Shown here: piece after piece, positions 28,901 to 36,698 of the stretch
Position numbering within the stretch: position 1 is the first letter of the stretch
Layout: each line of letters begins with the position of its first letter
From: CAYQNU01 sp964419055
Lineage (GTDB): Bacteria > Bacteroidota > Bacteroidia > Flavobacteriales_D > Parvicellaceae
Length of the DNA: 64,000 nucleotides
Reading direction: 5' to 3'
Assembly: GCA_964419055.1 (NCBI GenBank)
Contig: CAYQNU010000018.1
Span: 1 to 64,000, forward strand
Position numbers and translations under genes: made by a program
The notes under the pieces: model-generated
Seen by the model: only the letters and a program-made list of their open reading frames with translations
The model's database searches: none
Told to the model about the DNA's origin: nothing

Positions 28901-30189
28901 CAATTTGTAATGATGCAGCATTCTTTAATGATGTAGTTGGTTGGGATGATCAACAAGTATTCGAAAGCGTTTTAGACGGTACTTGGGCTCCGTATAAATT
29001 AGTAGGTGCGGGTGAATGTTATAATATGCCATTATCAGAAGGATTAAGAACCACAAGGGGTACATTGGGATTATGGGAAGCGCACAGTGTCGATATTGTG
29101 ATTACTCGTGATCGTTCTAAATGGACAAGATGTGTGGTATTGGAAACACAAGATCAAAAAATACTTTCATGGGATGGTAATACCGATAAATTAAGAGTTA
29201 AAAAAATGCCATCTAAAGATAAAAATGGGGTATCGTTTTCTGGAACGGGTTCAAGTACAAATGAAAATGATGCCAACTTTATGTCTGCAACTGGTATGAG
29301 CTGGTTCCCTGGTTATGCTATTGATTTAGAGACAGGTGAGCGTTTGAACATAGCTTTTGGAGAAGATTCTTGGTTAGGAAATGAAAACGGCAAGGATATG
29401 TTGTTTAATCCAACCAGTCGTATAGAAGATGTAAACGGTACAGAAACTTTCGGAGGTAAACATTTTGTATATGTTTTTAGAAACAGCAAAACTGAAGGAA
29501 GTGTTGCTACAGCTAATGATAGAATGGGAGTTTATGATAATGGTCAATTTTTAATAGATAAATTGATTACTCCAGCATCAGTAAGCAACACGCAACTTTC
29601 CGATATATTTAAATCTTGTATGTGGGTAGGTGCTCCAACCTTGTCTGAAACGGCTGTTGGTCCAACAAGTTCTGATCCTTATTCATATATTGAATCTGAT
29701 GTCAAGTTGAAAATTAGAGTTAAGCACCAATACAGAAGACACAATACGGAGTTTATAAATGGTGACTGGAGAAATGATCAAACTTTGAGCAGAAACAATT
29801 GGTATAATTTATACGAATTTAGTATGGAGGATATTGCTACAGTAACTAATGATTTAACTATGGCAGACAGTGCTTTAGCTTTAATTAATGTAGTTCCTAA
29901 TCCTTACTATGCCTATTCTAATTATGAATTTAATCGATTAGAAAACATTGTGAAAATTGTTAATTTACCTGATCAATGTGAGATAAAAATTTACAACACA
30001 CAAGGTACTTTAATTAGAACGTTTAAAAAAGATAGTCCAGTTACATCTGTAGATTGGGATCTTAAAAACTACGTAGGTATTCCAATTGCAAGTGGTATGT
30101 ACATTATTCACGTGGATGTACCTGGTGTGGGTGAACGAATTCTTAAATGGATGGGTGTTGTTAGACCTCCAGATTTAACAAACTTTTAA
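25996..30189 (+). CDS. Very large exported protein with T9SS/FlgD-Ig-like C-terminal tail
   Basis: A 1397-residue protein of unknown function. The signal peptide is clear (cleavage after SQSQA). Near residue 215, DRDGDGIYNPTNGDYPWY looks like an EF-hand-type calcium loop. Many Tyr, Trp, Asn and Gly residues suggest a large beta-rich surface protein. The C-terminus has NVVPNPYYAYSNYEF, IKIYNTQGTLIRTF and IPIASGMYIIHVDVPG, the pattern of T9SS type A or FlgD-Ig-like tails, but it ends in a longer extension than usual. It lies between the receptor and a PorV/PorQ gene. I infer that it is T9SS cargo on the cell surface, perhaps binding the receptor's substrate. Confidence 0.75.
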   Translation: MKKIYTAIVGLFLVSQSQAMYIPTKQGVNSKPIVNSSLQNKAANCAASVGLRYLEQNNVRALIETGGSMWQDRARSVAAYEVPAGSGETVIYSGALWMGGTDVNNQLKFAGLTFRQGNDFWTGPLTVIPGTGNINIGTKDYGPAEIEPDVCAQYDKFYYITKQEVSQFNAWYSCNQDPDCAPTSSTQFPNYAIPNSILNWPAHGDISRFQDFYLAPFYDRDGDGIYNPTNGDYPWYDLNNEVDCRTNRQVTLFGDYTMWWVFNDKGNIHTETNGDPIGMEIRAQAFAFATNDEINNMTFYNYEMINRSTQRLQNTYFAVWVDSDLGCSQDDYAGCDVSRGVGYTYNGDNFDESCNGQSLGANPPAIGVDFFEGPYQDNDGLDNPLTTDVAIAIAQKGIPYKGLGIGYGDGVLDNERLGMKRFTYFSLAGSNAQTDPGSAVQYYNYMRGFWKDATPFYWGGTGYQGSPGVTTTLTNYCFPADSDPLFWSTNGQVVSPSNWSEIQGGNPAGDRRFVQAAGPFTLEPGALNNITVGVVYGRDLAGDNFTSVDKMLKADDKAQALFDNCFQLFEGPWAPELTIQELDRELILYISNPKGSNNYRDSNEDYRVKNPIIEALDPTYDPFYTFQGYQIYQVKNGDVGPDEVTDISKARLVAQCDIKDGNDKLVNWIYDESVEAAVPTLMVDGADEGIKHSFRITEDKFASGNTRLINHKNYHYIAIAYGFNEYLPYDPFTTPEGQQVPYVSGGKSGTGGNIESVSGIPHIVNPEVGGTVQMAEYGYGPKITRVEGAGNGGNFLDLTPESELDIVRNIAPKRVTYDNAKGPINVKVIDPLNVVNGTYEVWFVRDNSPAPVSVNLGDANSYGYNQGTWTIVRSYQGQTDTIHSERTIAVGNEQLIPEWGISVQIEQYQHEPKGNPSFTFPRNTELISSEYFYSGSNQWLSGVSDEDGGTGYNWIRSGTANEDATANTPICNDAAFFNDVVGWDDQQVFESVLDGTWAPYKLVGAGECYNMPLSEGLRTTRGTLGLWEAHSVDIVITRDRSKWTRCVVLETQDQKILSWDGNTDKLRVKKMPSKDKNGVSFSGTGSSTNENDANFMSATGMSWFPGYAIDLETGERLNIAFGEDSWLGNENGKDMLFNPTSRIEDVNGTETFGGKHFVYVFRNSKTEGSVATANDRMGVYDNGQFLIDKLITPASVSNTQLSDIFKSCMWVGAPTLSETAVGPTSSDPYSYIESDVKLKIRVKHQYRRHNTEFINGDWRNDQTLSRNNWYNLYEFSMEDIATVTNDLTMADSALALINVVPNPYYAYSNYEFNRLENIVKIVNLPDQCEIKIYNTQGTLIRTFKKDSPVTSVDWDLKNYVGIPIASGMYIIHVDVPGVGERILKWMGVVRPPDLTNF

Positions 30190-30230
30190 TCACATTAATC
30201 GATTAGCTATTTACATTAAAAGAAAAGTAT

Positions 30231-31307
30231 ATGAAATTTAATAAATCAATTATAACAGTTACATTATCGTCAGCATTGCTTCTAAGCAATGCTGATGTAT
30301 ACGCTGGAAATGAAGATCGTGCTGGTTCTGCTGGTGCGTCTGAATTAAACGTAAATCCTTGGGCCAGAAGTGGAGGTTGGGCAGATGCAGGTTTATCTAG
30401 TGTAAGAGGGATCGAAGCAGTGTTTATGAATGTTGCTGGTTTGGCCTATACTAAAGGAACTGAAATTTCTTTTGCTAGAACCAATTGGTTAGGAAGTGCA
30501 ACAGGAATTGGAATGAATGGATTTGGTTTGGCTCAACGCGTTGGTGAAACAGGTGTAATAGGAATTTCCGTAATGGGAATGAATTATGGAGACATCCAAA
30601 TTACTACAACCGAGTTACCAGAAGGTGGAATCGGAAACTTTAGTCCTTCTTCATTTAACTTTGGTTTGGCTTATGCGAAACAGTTTTCACCTTCTATTTC
30701 TGGGGGGTTACAATTGAAAGTGATTTCTCAAAGCATTAGTAATGTGAAATCTCAAGGAGTAGCAATTGATGCTGGTATTCGTTATGTAACCGGTGAAAAA
30801 GAACAAATTAAATTTGCTATATCGCTGAAAAATGTAGGTCCGCCTATGAAATATGAAGGTGATGGATTGGCATTGGAAATGGTTAATTTTGCTACTGATT
30901 TACGTATTACAGCTGTTCAAAGAGCTGCTTCTTATGAGTTGCCTTCGCAATTGTTAGTTGGTGGTTCTTATGATTTTTACATCAATGAATCACACTCATT
31001 AACATTAGGAGGAACATTTGTGGCAAACTCATTCACAAGAGATCAATGGAGATTAGGTTTGGAATATAAATTGGCAAGTAAAAAAGCTGATTTTTATTTA
31101 AGAACGGGATATGCTTACGAGTCAAATATTTTTAGTCAAGAAAACAGAGCAACTGCCATTACTGGATTTACTGGAGGATTATCTGTAGATTTTAATGCTG
31201 GTGAATCAGGAACTAAAATCGGTTTAGACTACGGAGTTAGAACTTGTGCTTTAGGTGTTATACACACTGTTGGAGCTTCTATCAAATTAGCAGGAAAATC
31301 TGAATAA
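30231..31307 (+). CDS. PorV/PorQ family outer-membrane protein
   Basis: A 358-residue beta-barrel with a signal peptide (cleavage near VYAG). ELNVNPWARSGGWADAGLSS, followed by a short AVFMNVAGLAY segment, is the family start, and the C-terminus is strand-rich. Relatives carry T9SS cargo (PorV) or take part in cargo release (PorQ). This is the third gene after the TonB receptor and the T9SS-type protein, so it is probably dedicated to that cargo. A 12-bp perfect inverted repeat lies inside codons 13-22. It is distinct from the PorV2-type gene at 7292-8377. Confidence 0.82.
   Translation: MKFNKSIITVTLSSALLLSNADVYAGNEDRAGSAGASELNVNPWARSGGWADAGLSSVRGIEAVFMNVAGLAYTKGTEISFARTNWLGSATGIGMNGFGLAQRVGETGVIGISVMGMNYGDIQITTTELPEGGIGNFSPSSFNFGLAYAKQFSPSISGGLQLKVISQSISNVKSQGVAIDAGIRYVTGEKEQIKFAISLKNVGPPMKYEGDGLALEMVNFATDLRITAVQRAASYELPSQLLVGGSYDFYINESHSLTLGGTFVANSFTRDQWRLGLEYKLASKKADFYLRTGYAYESNIFSQENRATAITGFTGGLSVDFNAGESGTKIGLDYGVRTCALGVIHTVGASIKLAGKSE
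30268..30297 (+). promoter_or_regulatory. Perfect inverted repeat inside the PorV/PorQ-like coding sequence
   Basis: TCAGCATTGCTT (30270-30281) and AAGCAATGCTGA (30284-30295) are a perfect 12-bp inverted repeat with a 2-nt centre, extended by a G-T and a C-G pair. In mRNA it would fold as an 11-bp or shorter stem, within the signal-peptide codons and about 40 nt after the start codon. Confidence 0.6.
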
Positions 31308-31324
31308 ATAGAATTATTTTTTTT

Positions 31325-31332
31325 TACTTTTG
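31325..31332 (+). promoter_or_regulatory. -7 promoter box of greA
   Basis: TACTTTTG, a full TAnnTTTG match, 68 bp before the greA start. No TTG is found at -33. Confidence 0.4.
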
Positions 31333-31342
31333 TATTGTAGTG

Positions 31343-31370
31343 AAGAGAGTCCGTATTTGCGGATTCTCTT
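31343..31370 (+). terminator. Stem-loop between the PorV/PorQ gene and greA
   Basis: An 11-bp stem with one G-T pair (31343-31353 with 31360-31370) and the loop TATTTG. The downstream tract is T-rich but interrupted. It can act as the terminator of the receptor operon. As it also lies after the -7 box at 31325, it would be part of the greA leader. Confidence 0.55.
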
Positions 31371-31399
31371 TCTGCTTTATATGACCTAAACAATATGTT

Positions 31400-31873
31400 A
31401 TGACAAAGATCAATTATTTTACTGAAGAAGGTTTGGCAAAACTTAAAAATGAACTTAAAGAGTTGGAGACTGTTGAGCGTCCTCGTATTTCTCAACAAAT
31501 AGCTGAAGCAAGAGATAAAGGAGATTTATCAGAGAACGCTGAATACGATGCAGCTAAAGAAGCGCAAGGCATGTTGGAAGTTAGAATTTCGAAATTGAAA
31601 GAACAATTATCAAATGCCCGTGTAGTAGATGATTCTAATTTTGATACGACAAAAGTTTTGATTTTATCTAAAATAAAAATCAAAAATGTTAAAAATGGTG
31701 CTATCATGGATTACACATTAGTGGCAGAAAGTGAAGCTAATTTAAAAGAACGTAAGATATCAGTAGACAGTCCGATAGGTAAAGGGCTTTTAGGTAAATC
31801 TGTTGGTGATGTCGCTCCTATTCAAACACCAGGGGGAATTATTGAATTTGAAGTAGTGGAAATTTCTAGATAG
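31400..31873 (+). CDS. greA: Transcription elongation factor GreA
   Basis: A 157-residue protein that enters the RNA polymerase secondary channel and stimulates cleavage of backtracked RNA. The N-terminal coiled coil carries the acidic tip DLSENAEYDAAKE, with the D-x2-E pair that binds the catalytic magnesium. The C-terminal FKBP-like domain includes DSPIGKGLLGKSVGDVA. The length is normal. It is followed after 5 bp by a HIT gene, a common pair in Bacteroidota. A hairpin lies in its likely leader. Confidence 0.95.
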   Translation: MTKINYFTEEGLAKLKNELKELETVERPRISQQIAEARDKGDLSENAEYDAAKEAQGMLEVRISKLKEQLSNARVVDDSNFDTTKVLILSKIKIKNVKNGAIMDYTLVAESEANLKERKISVDSPIGKGLLGKSVGDVAPIQTPGGIIEFEVVEISR

Positions 31874-31878
31874 TTCTT

Positions 31879-32271
31879 ATGCAAGAGACTATTTTTACCA
31901 AAATTATAAATGGTGTCATTCCTTGTTATAAAATAGCAGAGAATGACACTTTTTTTGCTTTTTTAGATATCAACCCCTTATCTTTAGGTCATACAATAGT
32001 AGTACCAAAAAATCCTGTAGATTATTTTTTTGATATGTCAAATGGGGAACTTTCTGAAATTTTGATATTTTCAAAACAAATAGCTAAAAAAATTCAATCA
32101 GTCACCAAGTGCGAACGCGTTGGATTAACAGTGATTGGTTTTGAAGTGCCTCATGCTCATTTGCATCTAATACCCATGAATTCTATGGTGGATATGGATT
32201 TTAGTAAAGATAAGCTAAAATTGACTCAAGAAGAATTTCTTCTGTTAGCTGAAAAGATAAGAAATGCCTAA
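31879..32271 (+). CDS. HIT family nucleotide-binding protein
   Basis: A 130-residue cytoplasmic protein with the histidine triad H92-A-H94-L-H96 in VPHAHLHLIPM. The early segment IFTKIINGVIPCYKIAEND is the family hallmark. HIT proteins of this Hint/ProTx type hydrolyse adenosine phosphoramidates or related AMP conjugates. The exact substrate is unknown. It is cotranscribed with greA (5 bp). Its stop lies 13 bp from the convergent lipoprotein gene. Confidence 0.92.
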   Translation: MQETIFTKIINGVIPCYKIAENDTFFAFLDINPLSLGHTIVVPKNPVDYFFDMSNGELSEILIFSKQIAKKIQSVTKCERVGLTVIGFEVPHAHLHLIPMNSMVDMDFSKDKLKLTQEEFLLLAEKIRNA

Positions 32272-32284
32272 CAATTCAATACTA

Positions 32285-32692
32285 TTATTTTTCAAGCGTT
32301 AACGTATAAGTCCTAGTTTCGGTGTCGCTAACCACCTCTGTGTATTTCACTTTTTGAAGGGACTTTTCATTAATTAATCGTTGCCATTTATCTGTATGGC
32401 TCGTTGTAATATATTCATCCGAAAGAGAATAGGTGAAATTATCATCAAAGTCATAAGTAGTTCCAGCATATACAAATGAATAATTTTGATTGCCAATACC
32501 ATTTTTGCTAAACGTAACGGTGCCGGTTACATTTTGACCAACATCATTAAAGGGAAATCCATTGATGGTTACACTGAATTCCACCTTTGTTACATCCCAA
32601 GTTCCGAGTACTCTTTTTTCAAGTTTAGATTTAGAACAAGAAGAAAAAATGATTAAAAAAACAATTGCTAGTATAAGGGTATAATATTTCAC
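32285..32692 (-). CDS. Small lipocalin-like lipoprotein
   Basis: A 135-residue lipoprotein with a lipobox ending at C19 (FLIIFSSC). After it, a WDVTKVEFSVTING segment and alternating strands to the end suggest a small beta-barrel, as in the lipocalin-like DUFs of Bacteroidota. The start is a GTG at 32692, because no ATG precedes the signal peptide. The gene follows porD by 2 bp on the same strand, so it is the last gene of the bamD-rpoZ-coaBC-porD operon. Its function is unknown. Confidence 0.7.
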   Translation of the reverse strand: MKYYTLILAIVFLIIFSSCSKSKLEKRVLGTWDVTKVEFSVTINGFPFNDVGQNVTGTVTFSKNGIGNQNYSFVYAGTTYDFDDNFTYSLSDEYITTSHTDKWQRLINEKSLQKVKYTEVVSDTETRTYTLTLEK

Positions 32693-32694
32693 AG

Positions 32695-33597
32695 TTATTT
32701 CTTTTCTTTAAGTTTGTTGTACTTATTAATGTTACCTGGGTCCAATTTAACCATAATTATATAGGCTTTGGTAGTTATTTCAGTTGAAGTTTCCATAAAT
32801 AAACTGACTAATTCATCTGCTTTTGCGGTAAAAAAGTTTTGTACATTAATAGAGTTTGGTTGTGTTTTATGAATCTGCTCTAATAATTGAAGTGATTCAA
32901 GCACTTTGGCAACCGCCAATGATGGATTTTCATAAAGTTTATCAAATCCCTCTCTATGATAGGTGTAATAACATTGACGCAACGGTTTAAAAACATTACC
33001 TAAGGCATTATCAACAATATAATAACGACTACGTTTACCTTCTGTGGCTTTCCACCCCGGAGAAGAAGAATTTTGACAATTACTTACAATTTGTTGAGCT
33101 TTTATAAAATAAGGAGTGCCACCATCAACTGAAAATGAATCGTAATCATAGGCCAATGCCATATAAAGGTAAAAAGCAACAACATCAGCTAAATTATTCT
33201 GATGTCTGTCAGGTGTAAAAATTATGGCTTCTCCACGTTGATAAGTAAAATTTAATTTATCATCATTGAAGTTGAATAATCGTGTTTTATAACTTGAATT
33301 ATAAACGGGACGTGATGATGAAATTTGGATAGAACCTGCAAAATCGGCTGACCCCGTTTTACTATTAATGGTTATTTGAATACTGCAATCTATTTTTTCT
33401 TCTGACTGATAAATGTCGTTACTCCATTTTGTTCCGTTTACTAATTCCATTAGTGAACCTTCAAGCGCTTGAAAAATTTCCACATTTTCGGGCGATGATT
33501 TAAGTTGTGGTGATAAAATAGTCACTCGGCAATTGAACTCTTGACCGATTAAATGTAAATTGAAAATAATAAAAACAAATAATAAAAACGATTTCAT
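32695..33597 (-). CDS. porD: Type IX secretion system protein PorD (DUF4835)
   Basis: A 300-residue exported protein with a signal peptide ending near HLIGQ. The start EFNCRVTILSPQL and the later SSSRPVYNSSYKT, TPDRHQNNLADVVAFYLYMA, GFDKLYENPS and NSINVQNFF match DUF4835, annotated as PorD in gliding/T9SS work. It is a periplasmic or outer-membrane-associated factor needed for T9SS function, with an unclear mechanism. The order bamD-rpoZ-coaBC-porD is conserved in Bacteroidota and supports the call. Confidence 0.85.
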   Translation of the reverse strand: MKSFLLFVFIIFNLHLIGQEFNCRVTILSPQLKSSPENVEIFQALEGSLMELVNGTKWSNDIYQSEEKIDCSIQITINSKTGSADFAGSIQISSSRPVYNSSYKTRLFNFNDDKLNFTYQRGEAIIFTPDRHQNNLADVVAFYLYMALAYDYDSFSVDGGTPYFIKAQQIVSNCQNSSSPGWKATEGKRSRYYIVDNALGNVFKPLRQCYYTYHREGFDKLYENPSLAVAKVLESLQLLEQIHKTQPNSINVQNFFTAKADELVSLFMETSTEITTKAYIIMVKLDPGNINKYNKLKEKK

Positions 33598-33620
33598 ATA
33601 AATAAGGTATTCAAATGTAA

Positions 33621-34814
33621 TTATAAATTTTCTAAGGAATTAAGAATGTCAATAGCTACATCATTCTTTGACTTTAACTCAAAATTAGTGATTTTATTGT
33701 TTCGTTCAATGAGTGTAATTTTATTGGTGTCGGTTTGAAACCCAGCTCCTTCATTTTTTAAAGAATTTAAAACAATACAGTCTAAATTTTTTGAGACCAA
33801 TTTTTTTCTTGCGTTTTCCAATTCTTGATTTGTTTCTAACGCAAAACCAATTAATAATTGATTGGTTTTATGTTCACCCATCCATTTTAATATGTCAACT
33901 GTTTTTCTCAATGAAATGCTCCATTCAGAATCTGATTTTTTTATTTTTTCATTAGCCACCTGTGTTGGAGTATAATCCGCAACGGCTGCCGACATAATTA
34001 CAGCAAATTGATCATCAAATTGATTTTTGCAGGCTTCGAACATCTCTTGTGCTGAAGTTACCGAAATATGCACCTGTAATCCTTTGGGAATAGGTAGATG
34101 AATAGGACCATTTATCAAAGTAACTAAAGCTCCTCTATTGACAGCCTCTTCTGCTAATGCTATTCCCATCTTACCTGATGAATGATTTCCAATAAAACGA
34201 ACAGGATCAATAGCTTCATAAGTTGGTCCCGCGGTAATTAAAATCTTTTTCCCATTCAAACTTAGCTTACTTTGATAATAATCATACAAAAATTGCACTA
34301 TTTGTTCGGGCTCTGCCAAGCGACCTTCTCCGACTAATCCGCTAGCTAATTCACCACTTTCTGGATAAATAATGATATTTTTCCGAGAGCTGAGTGTCTC
34401 TAAATTGTCTTGTGTAGAACCATGTTTGTACATGTCTAAATCCATTGCGGGTGCTATGAAAACTGGACATTTGGCAGACAGATAAGTAGCCATTAATAAA
34501 CTATCGGCATGACCATTTGCCATTTTAGAGATTGTATTGGCGGTAGCAGGTGCAACTAACATCAAATCGGCCCAAAGTCCTAGCTCAACATGATTGTTCC
34601 AAACCCCGCTTTCGTGGTCAGAAGTAAAATCCTTTAAAACAGGATTTTTTGAAAGTGTGCTCAAAGTAAGGGGGGTAATAAAATGTTCAGAGGCGTCTGT
34701 CATTATTACTTTGACAAGCGCCTCTGATTTAATTAGAAGTCGTATGATGTAGGCCGCTTTGTAGGCTGAAATGCTTCCAGAAACGGCTAAAATTACTTTT
34801 TTGCCTTTGAGCAC
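33621..34814 (-). CDS. coaBC: Bifunctional CoaBC (phosphopantothenoylcysteine decarboxylase/synthase)
   Basis: A 397-residue bifunctional enzyme for two steps of coenzyme A synthesis: coupling of 4'-phosphopantothenate to cysteine and its decarboxylation. The N-terminal flavin domain (CoaC) shows AVSGSISAYKAAYIIRLL, NNHVELGLWADLMLVAPATA with the conserved His, and APAMDLDMYKH. The C-terminal CoaB domain shows ITAGPTYEAIDPVRFIGNHS and the SGKMG that follows. The start is a GTG at 34814 (GTG CTC AAA), giving the normal length. It lies between rpoZ and porD. Confidence 0.95.
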   Translation of the reverse strand: MLKGKKVILAVSGSISAYKAAYIIRLLIKSEALVKVIMTDASEHFITPLTLSTLSKNPVLKDFTSDHESGVWNNHVELGLWADLMLVAPATANTISKMANGHADSLLMATYLSAKCPVFIAPAMDLDMYKHGSTQDNLETLSSRKNIIIYPESGELASGLVGEGRLAEPEQIVQFLYDYYQSKLSLNGKKILITAGPTYEAIDPVRFIGNHSSGKMGIALAEEAVNRGALVTLINGPIHLPIPKGLQVHISVTSAQEMFEACKNQFDDQFAVIMSAAVADYTPTQVANEKIKKSDSEWSISLRKTVDILKWMGEHKTNQLLIGFALETNQELENARKKLVSKNLDCIVLNSLKNEGAGFQTDTNKITLIERNNKITNFELKSKNDVAIDILNSLENL

Positions 34815-34846
34815 AAGTTTCGATTTTGTTTTTTATTTACAATCAA

Positions 34847-35167
34847 TTAGCTGTTTTCAGGTGCTTTCCAAAATACTTTTTCTTCTTCGTATTCTTGAAT
34901 AGCAATAGCAGCAGGTTTTGGCAATCTTTCGTAAAAACGAGAAACTTCAATTTGTTCTCTGTTTTCAAATATTTCTTCTAAGTTATCAGTAGTAGAAGCA
35001 AATTCTTCTAATTTAGCTTGAAGTTCTTCTTTTAAGTTAACATTAATCTGATTCGCTCTTTTAGCTAAAACAGTTATTGTTTCGTAAATATTACCGGTTT
35101 GCTGATCTAATTCCTTTAAATTTCTTGTAATCGTTGTTTTTTCAGCTGTACTATCTCTATATGCCAT
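34847..35167 (-). CDS. rpoZ: RNA polymerase omega-type subunit
   Basis: A 106-residue protein matching the Bacteroidota omega/Rpb6-like subunit, which helps assemble RNA polymerase. Typical parts are ITRNLKELDQQTGNIYETI, the helical KRANQINVNLKEEL and the C-terminal SRFYERLPKPAAIAIQEYEE. It is placed between bamD and coaBC, as in many Bacteroidota. The ATG at 35167 is unambiguous. Confidence 0.85.
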   Translation of the reverse strand: MAYRDSTAEKTTITRNLKELDQQTGNIYETITVLAKRANQINVNLKEELQAKLEEFASTTDNLEEIFENREQIEVSRFYERLPKPAAIAIQEYEEEKVFWKAPENS

Positions 35168-35208
35168 ATTGGGTTAAATTAAGATTTTTTTTGCAAAGAT
35201 ATAAAATA

Positions 35209-36030
35209 TTATGTGTTTTTCAACTTTTCTATTGCTTTAACACTTGATTCATGAAAATCTTTTGCAGATTTCATATATTCACTTTCAGAATAAGTATTTA
35301 AAAAGTTGTTGTAAGCGTTAATTGTTGCTTGATATCGTTCGGTTTTTTTCTCATCTACACTATTGCTAGCAAATAAATAATTTGATTTGATTATCAAGAA
35401 CATTATTTCTTCTTTAAACTGAGTATCCGGGAATGATTGAAGCATAGAGTTGAAACTTACCACAGCTGAATTGTAGCGTTCCATTTTATAATAAAGTTTA
35501 CACTGGTCATAAAATTTCAATTCTAGATTTTTTCTCAACTGCCTCATAATCAAATTGCAAGTGTCAATTTTCTGACTCTTTGGGTATTTGTCCATAAACA
35601 ATTGGAATTCATCAATTGCGTTTTCCGTTTCAGTGGGATCAAGATTGTATTCCGGGGCATTCTCTTTAGTGCAAATGGCTGACATAAAAGCACACTCTTC
35701 AACTTTAGAGCTGTAGGGGAATTTTTTTGTAAAATTTTTAAAATAATAGGCAGCTAAATAAAAATCTTTAATACAATATTGCGTGTAGGCATATTGGTAA
35801 TAAATATCTTCACTTTTGGCTGATGTACGGTAATAGGTCATTAACTCTTCCAACAAAGGCAATGCTTTAAAACACTCCCCTTCATTGATGCTTTTTAAAG
35901 CGAACTCATATTTTTTTTCGTAATCATTGCCTTTCATTATTTTATTGTATTCGCTACAAGAAGTTAATAATGCAAAACTTGCAACCAAAAGTACAAGAGG
36001 GAAAAAGAAAGATTGAGTGAGTGTTTTCAT
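35209..36030 (-). CDS. bamD: Outer-membrane assembly lipoprotein BamD
   Basis: A 273-residue lipoprotein with lipidated C25 (SFALLTSC). The rest is a chain of tetratricopeptide-like helix pairs (GECFKALPLLEELMTYYRTS; DIYYQYAYTQYCIKDFYLAA), as in YfiO/BamD. It works with BamA to insert barrel proteins into the outer membrane. Here these would include the TonB receptors, PorV proteins and T9SS barrels of this window. It starts the operon with rpoZ, coaBC and porD, and it is divergent from the retropepsin-like gene. Confidence 0.9.
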   Translation of the reverse strand: MKTLTQSFFFPLVLLVASFALLTSCSEYNKIMKGNDYEKKYEFALKSINEGECFKALPLLEELMTYYRTSAKSEDIYYQYAYTQYCIKDFYLAAYYFKNFTKKFPYSSKVEECAFMSAICTKENAPEYNLDPTETENAIDEFQLFMDKYPKSQKIDTCNLIMRQLRKNLELKFYDQCKLYYKMERYNSAVVSFNSMLQSFPDTQFKEEIMFLIIKSNYLFASNSVDEKKTERYQATINAYNNFLNTYSESEYMKSAKDFHESSVKAIEKLKNT

Positions 36031-36140
36031 AAATAAGCGGGCAAAAATAAATCATTTTATTCAACTGTAACGTGTTTTTTCTTTATTTTGTATTAATGTA
36101 TGTTAAAAAATAAAAATGTTTGTTGAAGAAGGTGAAGGTA

Positions 36141-36599
36141 ATGAATGAGAAATTATTAATTGGAAAGTCGGATAAAGCTGATTTTCCTGAATTGGAGTTG
36201 AAAAATATTGATGTTAAAATTGATACAGGCGCTTACACATCAAGTATTCATTGCAGTAGTATTGAAGTGGTGAAAATTAATAATAAAAAAGTATTGAAAT
36301 TTTGTATGCTCGATCCAACACATAAAAAGTATAATGGTAAACAATTGATGGTAAATGACTTTAAATTGAAGAAGATAAAAAGCTCTAATGGGGAGGTTCA
36401 AGAACGATATATAGTAAATACTACTTTAGTACTTTTTTCAACAACTTTTTTAGTAGAATTGTCCTTATCTGAAAGAGGTGAAATGAAGTTTCCTGTGTTA
36501 TTAGGAAGAAAGGTGCTAACCGGAAATTTTGTAGTAGATACAGCGTTTAGAAATTTGTCTTTTAGATTGAAGAATAGTTTAAAAAACAATGCTTTGTAG
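36141..36599 (+). CDS. Retropepsin-like aspartic protease (RimK-associated, DUF785/COG4067 type)
   Basis: A 152-residue cytoplasmic protein. The hallmark D28-T-G of retropepsins appears in VKIDTGAYTSSIHCSS, and FPVLLGRKVLTGNFVVDTAF is the typical C-terminal part. The family is named 'ATP-dependent zinc protease' in databases, and it often neighbours rimK-like ATP-grasp ligases; none is present in this window. The in-frame TTG start at 36120 is rejected in favour of the ATG at 36141. The substrate is unknown. Confidence 0.82.
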   Translation: MNEKLLIGKSDKADFPELELKNIDVKIDTGAYTSSIHCSSIEVVKINNKKVLKFCMLDPTHKKYNGKQLMVNDFKLKKIKSSNGEVQERYIVNTTLVLFSTTFLVELSLSERGEMKFPVLLGRKVLTGNFVVDTAFRNLSFRLKNSLKNNAL

Positions 36600-36690
36600 T
36601 TTTTTAAGTTGAAAAAATAGTCATTTATATTGGAGGAATGATGTTTTGTAAAAAAACATGGTTAAATATTTTTCATTCAATGTTTTATTG

Positions 36691-36698
36691 TATTTTTG
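36691..36698 (+). promoter_or_regulatory. -7 promoter box of the large type B cargo gene
   Basis: TATTTTTG followed by C, a full TAnnTTTG match, giving a leader of about 95 nt. The leader contains a 7-bp stem (36744-36750 with 36755-36761) with the loop ACAA. No TTG at -33. Confidence 0.45.
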
